A DNA stretch of 64,000 nt. Origin: Roseihalotalea indica (GTDB lineage: Bacteria; Bacteroidota; Bacteroidia; Cytophagales; Cyclobacteriaceae). Every line of letters starts with the position of its first letter. The first letter of the stretch is position 1. This document shows positions 43,735 to 52,985 of the stretch, one piece after another. A program made the translations under genes and the position numbers. The stretch is from NCBI RefSeq assembly GCF_022458895.1, contig NZ_JAINFL010000001.1:1116001-1180000 (forward strand), in the 5' to 3' direction. Under the pieces are notes generated by a model, which searched no databases, was not told the DNA's origin, and was given only the letters and a program-made list of their open reading frames with translations.

Positions 43735-44244
43735 TTAGCGAATATCTAGTTTCTCATTATTCCCTACCTCATCTCGGGCAGACTTGCCTGTTACTGTTGC
43801 TTTAGCAAAAGCGTACAGCTGAACCATTACATTAGAAGTGACATCCCAGTATTCGGCTTTTTCAACGGTTACCTCTAATAAAGCAATATCCGGCGTATCC
43901 AGCCCCTGGGCAAACCAAGCTTTCATCACCGGGCTCCACAGGTCGTGCATCTTGGCTTTGTCCTTTATTAATTCGGCCGTACCGGATACAGATATCCAGG
44001 TATCTGCTTTTGGGTCAGAGTAAGCAAGGTTGACCTTTGGGTTGCGTTGAATGGCTTTTACCTTATCGGATTGATCGCTGGTGAAAAACCACACAATGCC
44101 ACTGGAGTCTACTTCTGTGGTGCTCATGGGGCGAGAACGAAAATGTCCGTCTGGTTCTTCGGTAGTGAGCATAGCCATATCAATTTTTTCTATCTTTTCG
44201 CGCAGCTTAATTGCTGCTTCGGGGTGTGTTGGTTGATTATGCAT
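43735..44244 (-). CDS. pyridoxamine 5'-phosphate oxidase-like general stress protein
   Basis: A 169-aa FMN-binding split-barrel protein of the general-stress group (COG3871-like): MAMLTTEEPDGHFRSRPMSTTEVDSSGIVWFFTSDQSDKVKAIQRNPKVNLAYSDPKADTWISVSGTAEL is the diagnostic core. I start at the ATG at 44244 (MHNQPTHPEAAIK); an ATG 12 codons upstream is possible. Its substrate is unknown and relatives bind flavin or haem breakdown products. Convergent with the epimerase-like gene, 12 bases apart. Confidence 0.88.
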   Translation of the reverse strand: MHNQPTHPEAAIKLREKIEKIDMAMLTTEEPDGHFRSRPMSTTEVDSSGIVWFFTSDQSDKVKAIQRNPKVNLAYSDPKADTWISVSGTAELIKDKAKMHDLWSPVMKAWFAQGLDTPDIALLEVTVEKAEYWDVTSNVMVQLYAFAKATVTGKSARDEVGNNEKLDIR

Positions 44245-44334
44245 TATTCTTAGCGTAAGGTTAAAAAATTGATTTTTCAAACGTACGGGTACGTATGGGA
44301 GTGATAACTTAGTGTTCTCTCAAAAGTTTTGCAT

Positions 44335-44366
44335 AAAAAAAAGCCCGTCGCAGAACGACGAGCTTT
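44335..44366 (-). terminator. rho-independent terminator of htpG
   Basis: On the minus strand the hairpin AAGCTCGTCG/CGACGGGCTT closes a TTCTG loop with one mismatch pair and is followed by a run of eight T. It lies about 30 bases beyond the htpG stop. Confidence 0.85.
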
Positions 44367-44394
44367 GTACATATAAGAGGGTAAATAGATTGCC

Positions 44395-46221
44395 TTAGTT
44401 GGCTGCCATATCTACTGAACGCTGAATAAAACTGGTTAGGTCGGCGCCAGTCAGCATATTTTGAGATAGCTTGGCCAGGTCAATGGCTTGCTTAGCTAGC
44501 TGTTCTTTTCCATCCTCGCTGCTTTCTTCCAATATTTTCTTAGTCAGCGAATGGTTGGCATTAACCGCAACAGAGTATTGGTCGGGCATTTGCCCCATCA
44601 TGGCAAATCCACCACCACCGCTAGCTGCCATATCTTTCATGCGGCGCATAAACTCAGGCAGTGTAATGGTAACGGGCATTTCATCAGGCGAAAGAGATTC
44701 TACTGCCACCGTCATATTCTTGTTATTCAGAACTTTTTCGTATACCGCCTTTACTGTTTCTTTTTCTGTATCAGACAGCACACTTTCTATCTGTTCGTCT
44801 TTCTCAACCAGTTTGTCAGCCGTATCCGCATCTACTCGCTTCAGATTGGTTTTCTCCAGTTTCTGCTCCAGCATGTTAATAAAGTGGCTGTCGAGAGGGC
44901 CATCCAGCAGTAGCACATCATAAGAGCGCTTCTTGGCTGAGTGAATAAATGCATCCTGCTTACCAGGATCGGTGGTGTACAGGTAGACAACATTACCATC
45001 TTTATCCGTTTGGTTCGGAGCTACTTTCTCGCGGTATTCCTCAAAGGTAGCAAAATCGCCTTCGGTATTTTTCAGCAGTGCAAACTTCTCGGCTTTGTCG
45101 TAGAACTTGTCTTCGGAAATCATACCGTATTTGATGAACAAACCGATATTGTCAAATTTCTCTTCGTAGGCTTTTCGGTCTTTCTTGAACAATTCGCCCA
45201 GTTTATCTGCCACCTTTTTAGTAATGTGCGCGTTGATTTTCTTTACATTACTGTCTGATTGCAGGTAGCTACGAGAAACGTTTAGCGGGATATCTGGAGA
45301 GTCAATAACGCCATGTAGCAACATCAGGAATTCTGGTACTACATCCTTCACTTCATCGGTAATAAAGACTTGCCGAGAGTAAAGCTGGATTTTATTGCGG
45401 CTGAATTCCAGTTCGTTTTTGATCTTGGGGAAATAAAGTACCCCGGTTAGGTTAAAGGGGTAGTCTACATTGAGGTGAATCCAGAAGAGCGGATCTTCAG
45501 AGAAGGGGTAAAGTTCTTTATAGAAATTCAGGTAGTCTTCGTCCTTCAGATCAGCAGGAGATTTAGTCCAGACTGGATTAGGGTTGTTTACCACTTTGCC
45601 GTCAAACTCAACCTCTACCGGCAAGAATTTACAGTATTTATCCAAAATGCCCTGAATACGCGCTTTTTCCAAAAACTCGGTTGAGTCGTCGTTCAGGTGA
45701 AGCACTACGTCGGTGCCCCGCTCTTTCTTCTCCGCTGAAGTAATTTCAAACTCGGTGCTACCATCACAAGTCCACATTACGGGCTCGCTACCTTCCTGGT
45801 AAGATTTGGTAATCAGGTCTACCTTACTAGCTACCATGAAGGAAGAGTAAAAACCTAAACCAAAGTTACCGATGATCTGATTTTCCTCGCCTTTGTCTTT
45901 GTATTTTTCGACAAACTCAGTGGCCCCGGAGAAAGCAATCTGGTTAATGTATTTTTTGACCTCTTCGTCGGTCATACCAATACCGTTATCGCTTACGGTG
46001 AGGGTTTTAAGTTCTTCGTTGATGGAAATCTTAATTTTCAGATCTCCCAACTCTTCTTTATACTCTCCGATGGCGGCCAGTCGCTTTACCTTCTGAGTAG
46101 CGTCTACCGCGTTGGAAACAAGCTCTCGTAAAAAGATTTCATGATCTGAATACAAGAATTTCTTAATAATCGGAAAGATATTCTCGGTATTGATCGAAAT
46201 AGTACCCTTTTCTTCTACCAT
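44395..46221 (-). CDS. htpG: molecular chaperone HtpG (Hsp90)
   Basis: ATP-dependent dimeric chaperone. From the ATG at 46221 (MVEEKGTISINTENIFPIIKKFLYS) the product is 608 aa; a further ATG at 46242 would add seven residues. The N-terminal GHKL ATPase shows ELVSNAVDATQK, DNGIGM and the lid GNFGLGFYSSFMVA. The middle domain has SRSYLQSDSNVKKI with the Arg near the ATP site. The C-terminal dimerisation part is short and includes a GGGGFAMMGQMPDQYSVAVN stretch, a feature of Bacteroidota HtpG. Confidence 0.96.
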   Translation of the reverse strand: MVEEKGTISINTENIFPIIKKFLYSDHEIFLRELVSNAVDATQKVKRLAAIGEYKEELGDLKIKISINEELKTLTVSDNGIGMTDEEVKKYINQIAFSGATEFVEKYKDKGEENQIIGNFGLGFYSSFMVASKVDLITKSYQEGSEPVMWTCDGSTEFEITSAEKKERGTDVVLHLNDDSTEFLEKARIQGILDKYCKFLPVEVEFDGKVVNNPNPVWTKSPADLKDEDYLNFYKELYPFSEDPLFWIHLNVDYPFNLTGVLYFPKIKNELEFSRNKIQLYSRQVFITDEVKDVVPEFLMLLHGVIDSPDIPLNVSRSYLQSDSNVKKINAHITKKVADKLGELFKKDRKAYEEKFDNIGLFIKYGMISEDKFYDKAEKFALLKNTEGDFATFEEYREKVAPNQTDKDGNVVYLYTTDPGKQDAFIHSAKKRSYDVLLLDGPLDSHFINMLEQKLEKTNLKRVDADTADKLVEKDEQIESVLSDTEKETVKAVYEKVLNNKNMTVAVESLSPDEMPVTITLPEFMRRMKDMAASGGGGFAMMGQMPDQYSVAVNANHSLTKKILEESSEDGKEQLAKQAIDLAKLSQNMLTGADLTSFIQRSVDMAAN

Positions 46222-46438
46222 AGTATTGTTAGTTTTTATCACACGTGGTTTTCGACCTACATAGTCCCAAAATGCGTTCCAGGCAGATTAGTTGTGACAC
46301 TTTGTCAGGATACTGGCAAAATGATAGTATCTTTGGCAGAGAATGTTAATCAGAATGATTAATGTTGAATGAATGATGACTCAAGACCGGCAGGTTTATG
46401 GTGCACCAGTCATTCATCATATTTAATAATCATTAGAT

Positions 46439-46924
46439 TTATCGAAGGCGGTCTGCAGAACGAACTAGTTGTTCATCGCGCCGAATAAAACGGTTAGCTA
46501 ATAAATTCAGGAGCATTGCCACAGCAGGAAGGTATATCCCTATTTCGTATTCGCCTTGCACGGTGTTAGCAGAAAGCTCTTCTCCTTCAAAGCTGAAATA
46601 TACAATAGCAGCCAAAGCGCCACCAATGAGTAACGAGTTGAGTAAACCTAGTTTAATTTGTAACAGACGGTTATGATAACGGAAAATTTCAAAAAAGGCG
46701 GTAGCTACTGCCAGTGTGGCGAGTACAGCAATGGGCCAGGCACTTTGTTCCTGATTAGGTTCGCCTATCTCGCTGGTGAGAGTCACTGATTCAAGAGCAT
46801 AGGCATCCAATACTAATACTTTATCCTGCTCAATAAGTGTTTCTTCCCAGATGTTAACCATCAATAATGAGCCCATGCAAATGGCTACTCCTAATAAAAA
46901 AATAGATTGCACACGTTGTAACAT
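46439..46924 (-). CDS. DUF4293-family membrane protein
   Basis: A 161-aa protein with four membrane segments: MLQRVQSIFLLGVAICMGSLL at the start, then WPIAVLATLAVATAFFEIF, LGLLNSLLIGGALAAIVYFS and YLPAVAMLLNLLANRFI. The opening MLQR(I/V)QSIFLL and the closing LANRFIRRDEQLVRSADRLR are the signature of this Bacteroidota family. Function is unknown. It is divergent from the sigma-factor gene across 171 bases. Confidence 0.88.
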   Translation of the reverse strand: MLQRVQSIFLLGVAICMGSLLMVNIWEETLIEQDKVLVLDAYALESVTLTSEIGEPNQEQSAWPIAVLATLAVATAFFEIFRYHNRLLQIKLGLLNSLLIGGALAAIVYFSFEGEELSANTVQGEYEIGIYLPAVAMLLNLLANRFIRRDEQLVRSADRLR

Positions 46925-46981
46925 ATCTCTTCGTTAATCTTTTTTCTGATGTTTTCGTATAATATATGTTTAAGCTTCGGG

Positions 46982-47010
46982 CAAAGTTATTAAGAAATGC
47001 GATAACTTTA
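46982..47010. promoter_or_regulatory. paired divergent -7 boxes for DUF4293 and sigma-factor genes
   Basis: Minus-strand TAACTTTG (46982-46989) and plus-strand TAACTTTA (47003-47010) face away from each other and form an inverted repeat (AAAGTTAT / ATAACTTT, 8-bp arms, 11 bases between). Both fit the Bacteroidota -7 form and point at genes on either side. Confidence 0.45.
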
Positions 47011-47095
47011 TGGCCTCAAAGGAGTTTAATCAATACGGATATTATCATTCACAAAACTCAATACTTTTTCCTAAAATCCTTAAAAAAGGACACAT

Positions 47096-47755
47096 ATGGC
47101 TGATAACAATCGTGACTTACAAGATACCGAGAACCAAGGCACTCAAACCAATGAGAATGAGCAAGTGGAGGAGTCTACTGAAAATCGGCGTAACCAATAT
47201 ACTGAGTTGGAGAAGATCGATATTTTCGATAACGAATTTCTTCCCCAAATTGATTCCATGTATAACTTTGCGTATCGTCTGACCTTTGATGAAGATGATG
47301 CTAAAGACTTAGTACAGGAAACATACTTAAAGGCATTCCGGTTTATTGATTCCTTTCAGCGAGGAACTAATGCGAAAGCCTGGCTGTTTCGGATATTAAA
47401 GAACAGCTTCATAAATGACTTTAGAAAAAAGAGCAAAGAGCCCTCTAAAGTTGATTATCAGGAAGTTGAAACATACTACAATTCAGAAGACGTAGACGCT
47501 AGCATTACAACCGATCTTCGGGTTGAGGCAGTGCAAGATATGATTGGAGATGAAGTCTCCAATGCGCTTAATTCATTAGCAGTTGATTTCCGGACTGTCA
47601 TTATTCTTTGCGACCTGGAAGGGTTTACATATGAAGAAATGGCGAAAATTTTAGATATTCCAATTGGTACAGTACGATCTCGCTTACACCGCGCTCGTAA
47701 TTTGCTCAAGGAAAAACTAAAGTCATACGCTGAGTCAATGGGCTATCAGGATTAA
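47096..47755 (+). CDS. ECF-type RNA polymerase sigma factor
   Basis: A 219-aa sigma-70 family factor. Region 2 is seen as DSMYNFAYRLTFDEDDAKDLVQETYLKAFRFIDSFQRGTNAKAWLFRILKNSFINDFRKK, and region 4 as LCDLEGFTYEEMAKILDIPIGTVRSRLHRARNLLKEKL; region 3 is absent, as in ECF factors. An N-terminal extension of about 40 residues is rich in Asn, Gln and Glu. The next gene may encode its anti-sigma partner. The ATG is preceded by AAAGGACAC, a fair ribosome binding site. Confidence 0.95.
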   Translation: MADNNRDLQDTENQGTQTNENEQVEESTENRRNQYTELEKIDIFDNEFLPQIDSMYNFAYRLTFDEDDAKDLVQETYLKAFRFIDSFQRGTNAKAWLFRILKNSFINDFRKKSKEPSKVDYQEVETYYNSEDVDASITTDLRVEAVQDMIGDEVSNALNSLAVDFRTVIILCDLEGFTYEEMAKILDIPIGTVRSRLHRARNLLKEKLKSYAESMGYQD

Positions 47756-47827
47756 GCCACTTTTTTAATTTGTGTGATCTTATGTAGTAAACCTTTTTAT
47801 TTTTTTTCTGCAAAACGCTATACACCT

Positions 47828-48076
47828 ATGCTATCAAAGGACTCCCCACATTACACGCGATGCATGGAGCTTCTTCCGTTAATCCTGGATAGTCAAGCTT
47901 CTCTGGAAGACACGGATTTTTTCCATCAGCATGCAGCAAATTGGCCCGAAGTAATGGATTGTTATAATAAAGAAAGAGCGTTTCGTGATGCCCTTAAAAC
48001 GAAGTTGGGGCGTTTTATGGCTCCTGATGATTTACTCAGCACTATTCGTCAACATTTAAAATTGCAAAACGCCTAA
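47828..48076 (+). CDS. small putative anti-sigma factor
   Basis: An 82-aa protein from the ATG at 47828 (MLSKDSPHYTRCMELLPLILDSQAS). It follows the sigma gene and ends 3 bases before gmk. The pattern of His/Cys at the start, a short helix with LDSQASLED, then FFHQHAANWPEVMDCY resembles a minimal zinc-binding anti-sigma (ZAS) module. One of the usual cysteines is replaced (WPEVMDC instead of CxxC), so metal binding is uncertain. Role inferred from position and resemblance. Confidence 0.65.
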   Translation: MLSKDSPHYTRCMELLPLILDSQASLEDTDFFHQHAANWPEVMDCYNKERAFRDALKTKLGRFMAPDDLLSTIRQHLKLQNA

Positions 48077-48079
48077 TAA

Positions 48080-48655
48080 ATGCCGTCTTTCTACGGTAGA
48101 GCTATTATATTTTCTGCCCCCTCCGGATCAGGGAAAACCACGCTAGTGCATCACTTGCTGGATTCAAACCCTGATCTTTCATTCTCTATTTCTGCCACTA
48201 CGCGCGAAAAGCGTGGTAATGAGTTAGAAGCTAAAGATTATTATTTCCTCACTCCTAATGCTTTTCGCCAGAAGCTCCATGAAAATGCATTTATTGAATG
48301 GCAAGAAGTGTATCGAGATCGATTTTATGGGACGCTTAAGTCGGAAATTGAAAGAATCTGGGCTGATAAAAAAAATGTGATTTTTGATGTAGATGTAAAA
48401 GGAGGTATTAACCTCAAAAACTATTTTGGTGATCGTGCTCTGGCTATATTTGTTCGCCCTCCCTCTCTGCAAATATTAGAAGAAAGACTCCGGGCTCGTA
48501 ATACAGATTCTCCGGATAGTATTAAGCAGCGTCTTGAGAAAGCCCAATACGAACTTAAGTTTGAAAATGTGTTTGATGTTTCAGTTGTAAACAACGATTT
48601 GGAACAAGCCAAACTAGAAGTGCAACGTCTGTACGACACTTTTACGAAAATATAG
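48080..48655 (+). CDS. gmk: guanylate kinase
   Basis: Phosphorylates GMP to GDP. The 191-aa protein has the P-loop IIFSAPSGSGKTTLVHHLL (about residues 10-28), the GMP-binding SISATTREKRGNELEAKDYYFLT and EWQEVYRDRFYGT, and DVDVKGGINLKNYF. RLRARNTDSPDSIKQRLEKA is the lid. Complete and of standard length. It starts 3 bases after the small anti-sigma gene, an unusual partnership. Confidence 0.97.
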   Translation: MPSFYGRAIIFSAPSGSGKTTLVHHLLDSNPDLSFSISATTREKRGNELEAKDYYFLTPNAFRQKLHENAFIEWQEVYRDRFYGTLKSEIERIWADKKNVIFDVDVKGGINLKNYFGDRALAIFVRPPSLQILEERLRARNTDSPDSIKQRLEKAQYELKFENVFDVSVVNNDLEQAKLEVQRLYDTFTKI

Positions 48656-48738
48656 TTATACAAGCATATTGGCTGTATTTTGCGTTTTCCCTTTTTCCTG
48701 TTCATCTTGCACTGCTCACCCCCTTATCTTTACATGAT

Positions 48739-49614
48739 ATGATTTTATCAATGACCGGCTATGGCAAGTCTCAGTTCGAGAATGATGAGATAACTATCAG
48801 CGCAGAAATAAAAACGCTGAACTCAAAATACCTTGATGCTAGTATTAAATTGCCTAGAACACTGAGTGCTTACGAAATAGAAACCCGTAATCTTCTTTCC
48901 GAATCTTTAACGCGCGGCAAAGTATCGCTGTCAGTGGAAATTGCCGACAAGCGAGCAACTGCCGAGGGGGGGCAGATTAACCGAGAGTTATTAAAGGCAT
49001 ACTTTACCACCTATCAGCAGATTGCATCCGAACTTAATGAAGCGCCTCCTGACTTATTTCGATTAGCGGCCCAGTCACCTGACGTTATACAAAATAAAAC
49101 CTTGGAAGATGTTGACCCTGAGACGTGGGCTTTAGTTCGGTCATGTATAAAAGAAGCCGCTAAACATTGTAATGATTTTAGGCAGCAGGAAGGTGATGCG
49201 CTTGAAAAAGACTTTAAGCATAATATTGACCAGATTTCAGAGACACTGGCACTCATACAGAAGCAGGTACCCGAGCGTAATGCTAATTTTCGGGAACGTC
49301 TACAATCTCAGTTAAATGAGTTGCCCAAAGATACTATAGATGAAAATCGCTTTGAGCAAGAGATGATTTACTATTTAGAGAAGCTCGATATCAATGAAGA
49401 GATTGTCCGCCTTTCCAATCATTTGTCGTTCTTTAAGAAGGTGTTGGCTGAACCTTACTCATCTGGTAAGAAATTAGGGTTCATCAGTCAGGAGATAGGG
49501 CGAGAGATTAATACAATTGGTGCTAAAGCGAACGATGCTGTTATTCAACATCATGTGGTGCGTATGAAGGAAGAGCTTGAGAAAATCAAGGAACAAGTCC
49601 TTAATATTCTATAA
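48739..49614 (+). CDS. YicC-family endoribonuclease-like protein
   Basis: A 291-aa protein with the family start MILSMTGYGKSQFENDEITISAEIKTLNSKYLDASIKLPR and the end RFEQEMIYYLEKLDINEEIVRLSNHLSFFKKVLAEPYSSGKKLGFISQEIGREINTIGAKANDAVIQHHVVRMKEELEKIKEQVLNIL, both highly diagnostic. Studied members act in RNA decay or stress response. In many bacteria yicC stands next to gmk, as here, though usually in the opposite order. Confidence 0.93.
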   Translation: MILSMTGYGKSQFENDEITISAEIKTLNSKYLDASIKLPRTLSAYEIETRNLLSESLTRGKVSLSVEIADKRATAEGGQINRELLKAYFTTYQQIASELNEAPPDLFRLAAQSPDVIQNKTLEDVDPETWALVRSCIKEAAKHCNDFRQQEGDALEKDFKHNIDQISETLALIQKQVPERNANFRERLQSQLNELPKDTIDENRFEQEMIYYLEKLDINEEIVRLSNHLSFFKKVLAEPYSSGKKLGFISQEIGREINTIGAKANDAVIQHHVVRMKEELEKIKEQVLNIL

Positions 49615-49776
49615 GAACAAGCGGGTACTAAAGTTTATCTGATCAGATCATCAGTACCCTTCTCCATAAACTCTAAAAGAGTATTTTAAATCAATTCAGT
49701 ATAAAAAGAGGATTCCATTATAATTAGAACTTTCGGACCACCGTTTTGGTAGTACATATACCAAATGTCTTTACAA

Positions 49777-50157
49777 ATGCGAAATCTTGTTATTTACTTT
49801 TTAATTATATGCTTCACCGGATTTGCGTGCAACACACCAGACGAGCTTATTCAGCGTCCAGCTAACTTGCTAAGCAAAAAACAAATGACTTCGCTTTTAA
49901 TTGATTTACATTTGGCAGAAGCCAAAATGAGTTATACAAACGTGCGCAGTGCCGACTCTTTGGAAATGCTATATCGTAATTATGAATATGCCATCTTTGA
50001 GGAACACGGTGTAACAGACTCCGCCTATTTTCGCAGCTACGAATACTACCTGGATCATATGGAGCAGATGGAAGAAATATATACTGCCGTGGTAGATAGT
50101 TTTAGCGTGATGAATAGCCAGGAAAAAGCGAAAGATTTGGAGATCGCAAACCGTTAA
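49777..50157 (+). CDS. DUF4296-type lipoprotein
   Basis: A small lipoprotein of about 126 aa from the ATG at 49777 (MRNLVIYFLIICFTGFACNTPDEL, lipobox GFAC); an ATG at 49765 would add four residues. The helical core KKQMTSLLIDLHLAEAKMSYTN and YRNYEYAIFEEHGVTDSAYFRSYEYYLDHMEQMEEIYTAVVDS matches DUF4296 proteins of Bacteroidota. Its role is unknown. It lies between the yicC gene and the rod-shape operon. Confidence 0.85.
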   Translation: MRNLVIYFLIICFTGFACNTPDELIQRPANLLSKKQMTSLLIDLHLAEAKMSYTNVRSADSLEMLYRNYEYAIFEEHGVTDSAYFRSYEYYLDHMEQMEEIYTAVVDSFSVMNSQEKAKDLEIANR

Positions 50158-50526
50158 TCGTATCTGATATTAGGTAAAATTACCCCTGTAACAACCTGTC
50201 CGAAGTAAGTTAATTGGTAGAAAGCCATAATTCTTATAAGTGCCGGTTATTTAAGGCAACAAAGGGGGGCGAGATATGGGGGTAAGAAGAAGAAATCGGA
50301 TAGCTCCACTATTAATAGTTAAATTTTCGATCTAATTTTGCGCGGAATTATACATCTTTTTAAGATTTCGTATCTGTAGCAAGGTGGTTTCGTAGAGAAT
50401 TGGCAATTTTCTTACCTATTACATAGCCGATAGAAATAACAATTTGAATTGGCTATGTCTTACATGAAATTTGTATAACTTCAAAATCGTAAAAAGTACA
50501 ACTCAAACCACATTAGTAACAAACAC
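50158..50526. promoter_or_regulatory. 369-base leader region of the rod-shape operon with candidate -7 box
   Basis: The only element I can support is TAATTTTG at 50333-50340, a match to TAnnTTTG, which would give mreB a leader of about 180 bases. No gene, hairpin terminator or repeat stands out in the rest. Confidence 0.4.
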
Positions 50527-51552
50527 ATGGGATTGTTTGACCTCTTTTCCAGCGACATAGCTATTGACTTAGGTACGGCTAACACGCTGATTATCAATAA
50601 AGAAAAAATCGTCGTAGATGAGCCTTCTATCATTGCCATTGATCGTACCACCAATAAGGTGCTGGCGATTGGACGTCAGGCGATGCAGATGCATGAAAAG
50701 ACCCATGAAAATATCAAAACCATTCGTCCATTAAAGGATGGTGTGATTGCCGATTTCCACGCGGCCGAGCATATGATCCGCGGGATGATCAAAATGATTG
50801 ATACGGGCAATCGTTATCTTCCTTCTTCTCACCGGATGATTATCTGCATTCCTTCAGGCATTACAGAAGTAGAAAAGCGAGCCGTTCGTGACTCAGCGGA
50901 GCACGCTGGAGCCAAAGAAGTTTATATGGTGCATGAGCCTATTGCTGCTGCTATCGGCATCGGTATTGATATTGATCAGCCAGTGGGCTCCATGGTAGTA
51001 GACATTGGGGGAGGAACCACCGAGATTGCCGTTATTGCCCTTTCTGGTATCGTTTGCGACCAGTCTATCCGGGTAGCTGGTGATACCTTCAATAAAGATA
51101 TTCTTGACTATATGCGTCGGCAGCATAACCTGCTGATTGGCGAACGTTCGGCCGAAAAAGTCAAACTGGAAGTAGGGTCAGCCCTTACCGAACTTGACGA
51201 GGAGCCGGATGACTACGAAATTCGCGGTCGTGATTTGATGACTGGCATTCCGAAAGTAATCAAGGTCTCTTATTCTGAGATTGCTTATGCGCTGGACAAA
51301 TCCATTTCTAAGATTGAAGAGGCTGTTTTGAAAGCGTTAGAAATTTCGCCACCCGAGTTATCAGCTGATATTTACGATAATGGTATTCACTTGACCGGTG
51401 GTGGAGCATTGCTTCGCGGACTGGATAAGCGGCTGGCCCTGAAGACCAAATTGCCAGTGCATGTAGCGGATGATCCACTACGCGCCGTAGTTCGGGGAAC
51501 TGGAGTAGCATTAAAAAAGTTTGACTTGTTTAAGTCAGTGTTGATGACGTAA
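50527..51552 (+). CDS. mreB: rod shape-determining protein MreB
   Basis: Actin-like protein that guides lateral cell-wall synthesis at the inner membrane. The 341-aa protein starts MGLFDLFSSDIAIDLGTANTLI (phosphate 1 loop), with VVDIGGGTTEIAVIAL (phosphate 2), MVHEPIAAAIGIGIDI and HLTGGGALLRGLDKRL (adenosine motif). Complete. First gene of an operon with mreC 1 base downstream, then mreD, mrdA and rodA in overlapping or nearly overlapping frames. Confidence 0.97.
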   Translation: MGLFDLFSSDIAIDLGTANTLIINKEKIVVDEPSIIAIDRTTNKVLAIGRQAMQMHEKTHENIKTIRPLKDGVIADFHAAEHMIRGMIKMIDTGNRYLPSSHRMIICIPSGITEVEKRAVRDSAEHAGAKEVYMVHEPIAAAIGIGIDIDQPVGSMVVDIGGGTTEIAVIALSGIVCDQSIRVAGDTFNKDILDYMRRQHNLLIGERSAEKVKLEVGSALTELDEEPDDYEIRGRDLMTGIPKVIKVSYSEIAYALDKSISKIEEAVLKALEISPPELSADIYDNGIHLTGGGALLRGLDKRLALKTKLPVHVADDPLRAVVRGTGVALKKFDLFKSVLMT

Positions 51553-51553
51553 G

Positions 51554-52465
51554 ATGTACAACTTACTCTCGTTTCTTTTAAAATATCGATCTACGATTTT
51601 ATTCTTGGTGCTGGAAGGGCTAAGCGGGTTCTTTATTGTCAATAACAACCCCTACCACCAAGCTGCGGTCATCAATTCTTCTAATCGGATGGTGGCCTCT
51701 ATCATTGATGCATCAAACTCAGCATCTGAGTATCTGAATTTACAGAGTGCCAATGATCAACTAGCTGAAGAAAATGCTCGCTTAAGAGCAGTATTGCTGA
51801 CTCAATCAAGAGAACCGGCAAATAACCCTTTTAATCCATCGCTGGAAGATTCTCTTGCCTTACAGGCTCTTTCACAGGATTCTCTGGTGCTGCTTCCAAG
51901 TGCGCTTACCCATAGCGATAGCGTCCGGTTTCAACAATATTCTTTTATTCCGGCAAAAGTTGTTGACAATACGGTGCAACACTTTAAAAATCATGTTACG
52001 ATTAATAAAGGGAGGGCCGATGGTATTGAGCCGAATATGGGCGTAATTAGCCCTAATGGCGTAGTAGGTAAAGTAAAGGATGTGTCAGAGCATTATGCCT
52101 TGATCACTTCCATTCTACATACTGATATGAACGTATCGGCATTGGTTAAGCGATCTAACACATTAGGTTCTATTGAATGGAAAGGCAATAACCCAACCCA
52201 GGCCAGCCTCAAGTACATTCCCATTCATATTAATATTATTACCGGAGATACCATTGTTACATCTGGCTACAGCGGTGTTTATCCACCCGAGATTCTGATT
52301 GGCACTGTAAAAGAAGTGCGGCCTGAAGAGGATGCTGCATTCTATGATGTGGATGTGGATTTGTCTAATGATTTTTTCCAGTTGTCGTACGTGTATGTCG
52401 TAAAGAATAAATTGAAGCAGGAGAAGGATTCACTATTACAACAAACAATTGTAGGGAATGAATAG
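51554..52465 (+). CDS. mreC: rod shape-determining protein MreC
   Basis: Membrane-anchored periplasmic scaffold of the elongation machinery. The 303-aa protein has one N-terminal membrane segment (SFLLKYRSTILFLVLEGLSGFFIV), a coiled coil (YLNLQSANDQLAEENARLRAVL) and the beta-rich MreC core with INKGRADGIEPNMGVISPNGVVGKVKDVSEHYALI and the GDTIVTSGYSGVYPPEILIGTVKEV segment. It overlaps mreD by 8 bases. Confidence 0.93.
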   Translation: MYNLLSFLLKYRSTILFLVLEGLSGFFIVNNNPYHQAAVINSSNRMVASIIDASNSASEYLNLQSANDQLAEENARLRAVLLTQSREPANNPFNPSLEDSLALQALSQDSLVLLPSALTHSDSVRFQQYSFIPAKVVDNTVQHFKNHVTINKGRADGIEPNMGVISPNGVVGKVKDVSEHYALITSILHTDMNVSALVKRSNTLGSIEWKGNNPTQASLKYIPIHINIITGDTIVTSGYSGVYPPEILIGTVKEVRPEEDAAFYDVDVDLSNDFFQLSYVYVVKNKLKQEKDSLLQQTIVGNE

Positions 52466-52985
52466 TAGACATTTGCTGCCACAGGCACTCAATTTCATTG
52501 TATTCTTTATTATTCAGATTCTTGTTGTCAGAAAGTTAGTGTTGTTTGATGTGGCTTTCTGCTATGTGTATGTAGCTTTTCTTTTATTACTGCCTATTGA
52601 GATTAATGTGATTGTCGCTATGTTGCTCGGTTTTGTTACCGGGTTGCTGGTTGACATTTTTTATAATACCTTCGGAATTCATGCGGCGGCTTGTGTGTTC
52701 ATCATGTATATTCGTAAGCTGTGGATTGATTTTATCACTCCGCGGGGGGGCTATGAAATGGGAAGCATTCCTTCACCCCGTTCACAAGGAATACAATGGT
52801 TCGTTACATACGCTTTTCCTTTGCTATTGATCCATCATCTTCTTATATTTTTCATTGAAATTGGTGGGTTTCAGTTATTTAGCTATACGGCATTAAAAGC
52901 GGTCGCTAGTACTGCTTTCTCGCTAATTATGATTTTGGTTATACAGTATATTGTGTACTCTTCTTCTCGTAGAAATGTGTTATGA
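52458..52985 (+). CDS. mreD: rod shape-determining protein MreD
   Basis: Integral membrane partner of MreC, 175 aa with about five hydrophobic segments (for example FIVFFIIQILVVRKLVLFDVAFCYVYVAFLLLLP and VIVAMLLGFVTGLLVDIFYNTFGIHAAACVFIMY). GFVTGLLVDIFYNTFGIHA is the best conserved part of the family. The sequence itself is poorly conserved, so the call leans on operon position. The stop overlaps the mrdA start (ATGA). Confidence 0.9.
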   Translation: MNSRHLLPQALNFIVFFIIQILVVRKLVLFDVAFCYVYVAFLLLLPIEINVIVAMLLGFVTGLLVDIFYNTFGIHAAACVFIMYIRKLWIDFITPRGGYEMGSIPSPRSQGIQWFVTYAFPLLLIHHLLIFFIEIGGFQLFSYTALKAVASTAFSLIMILVIQYIVYSSSRRNVL

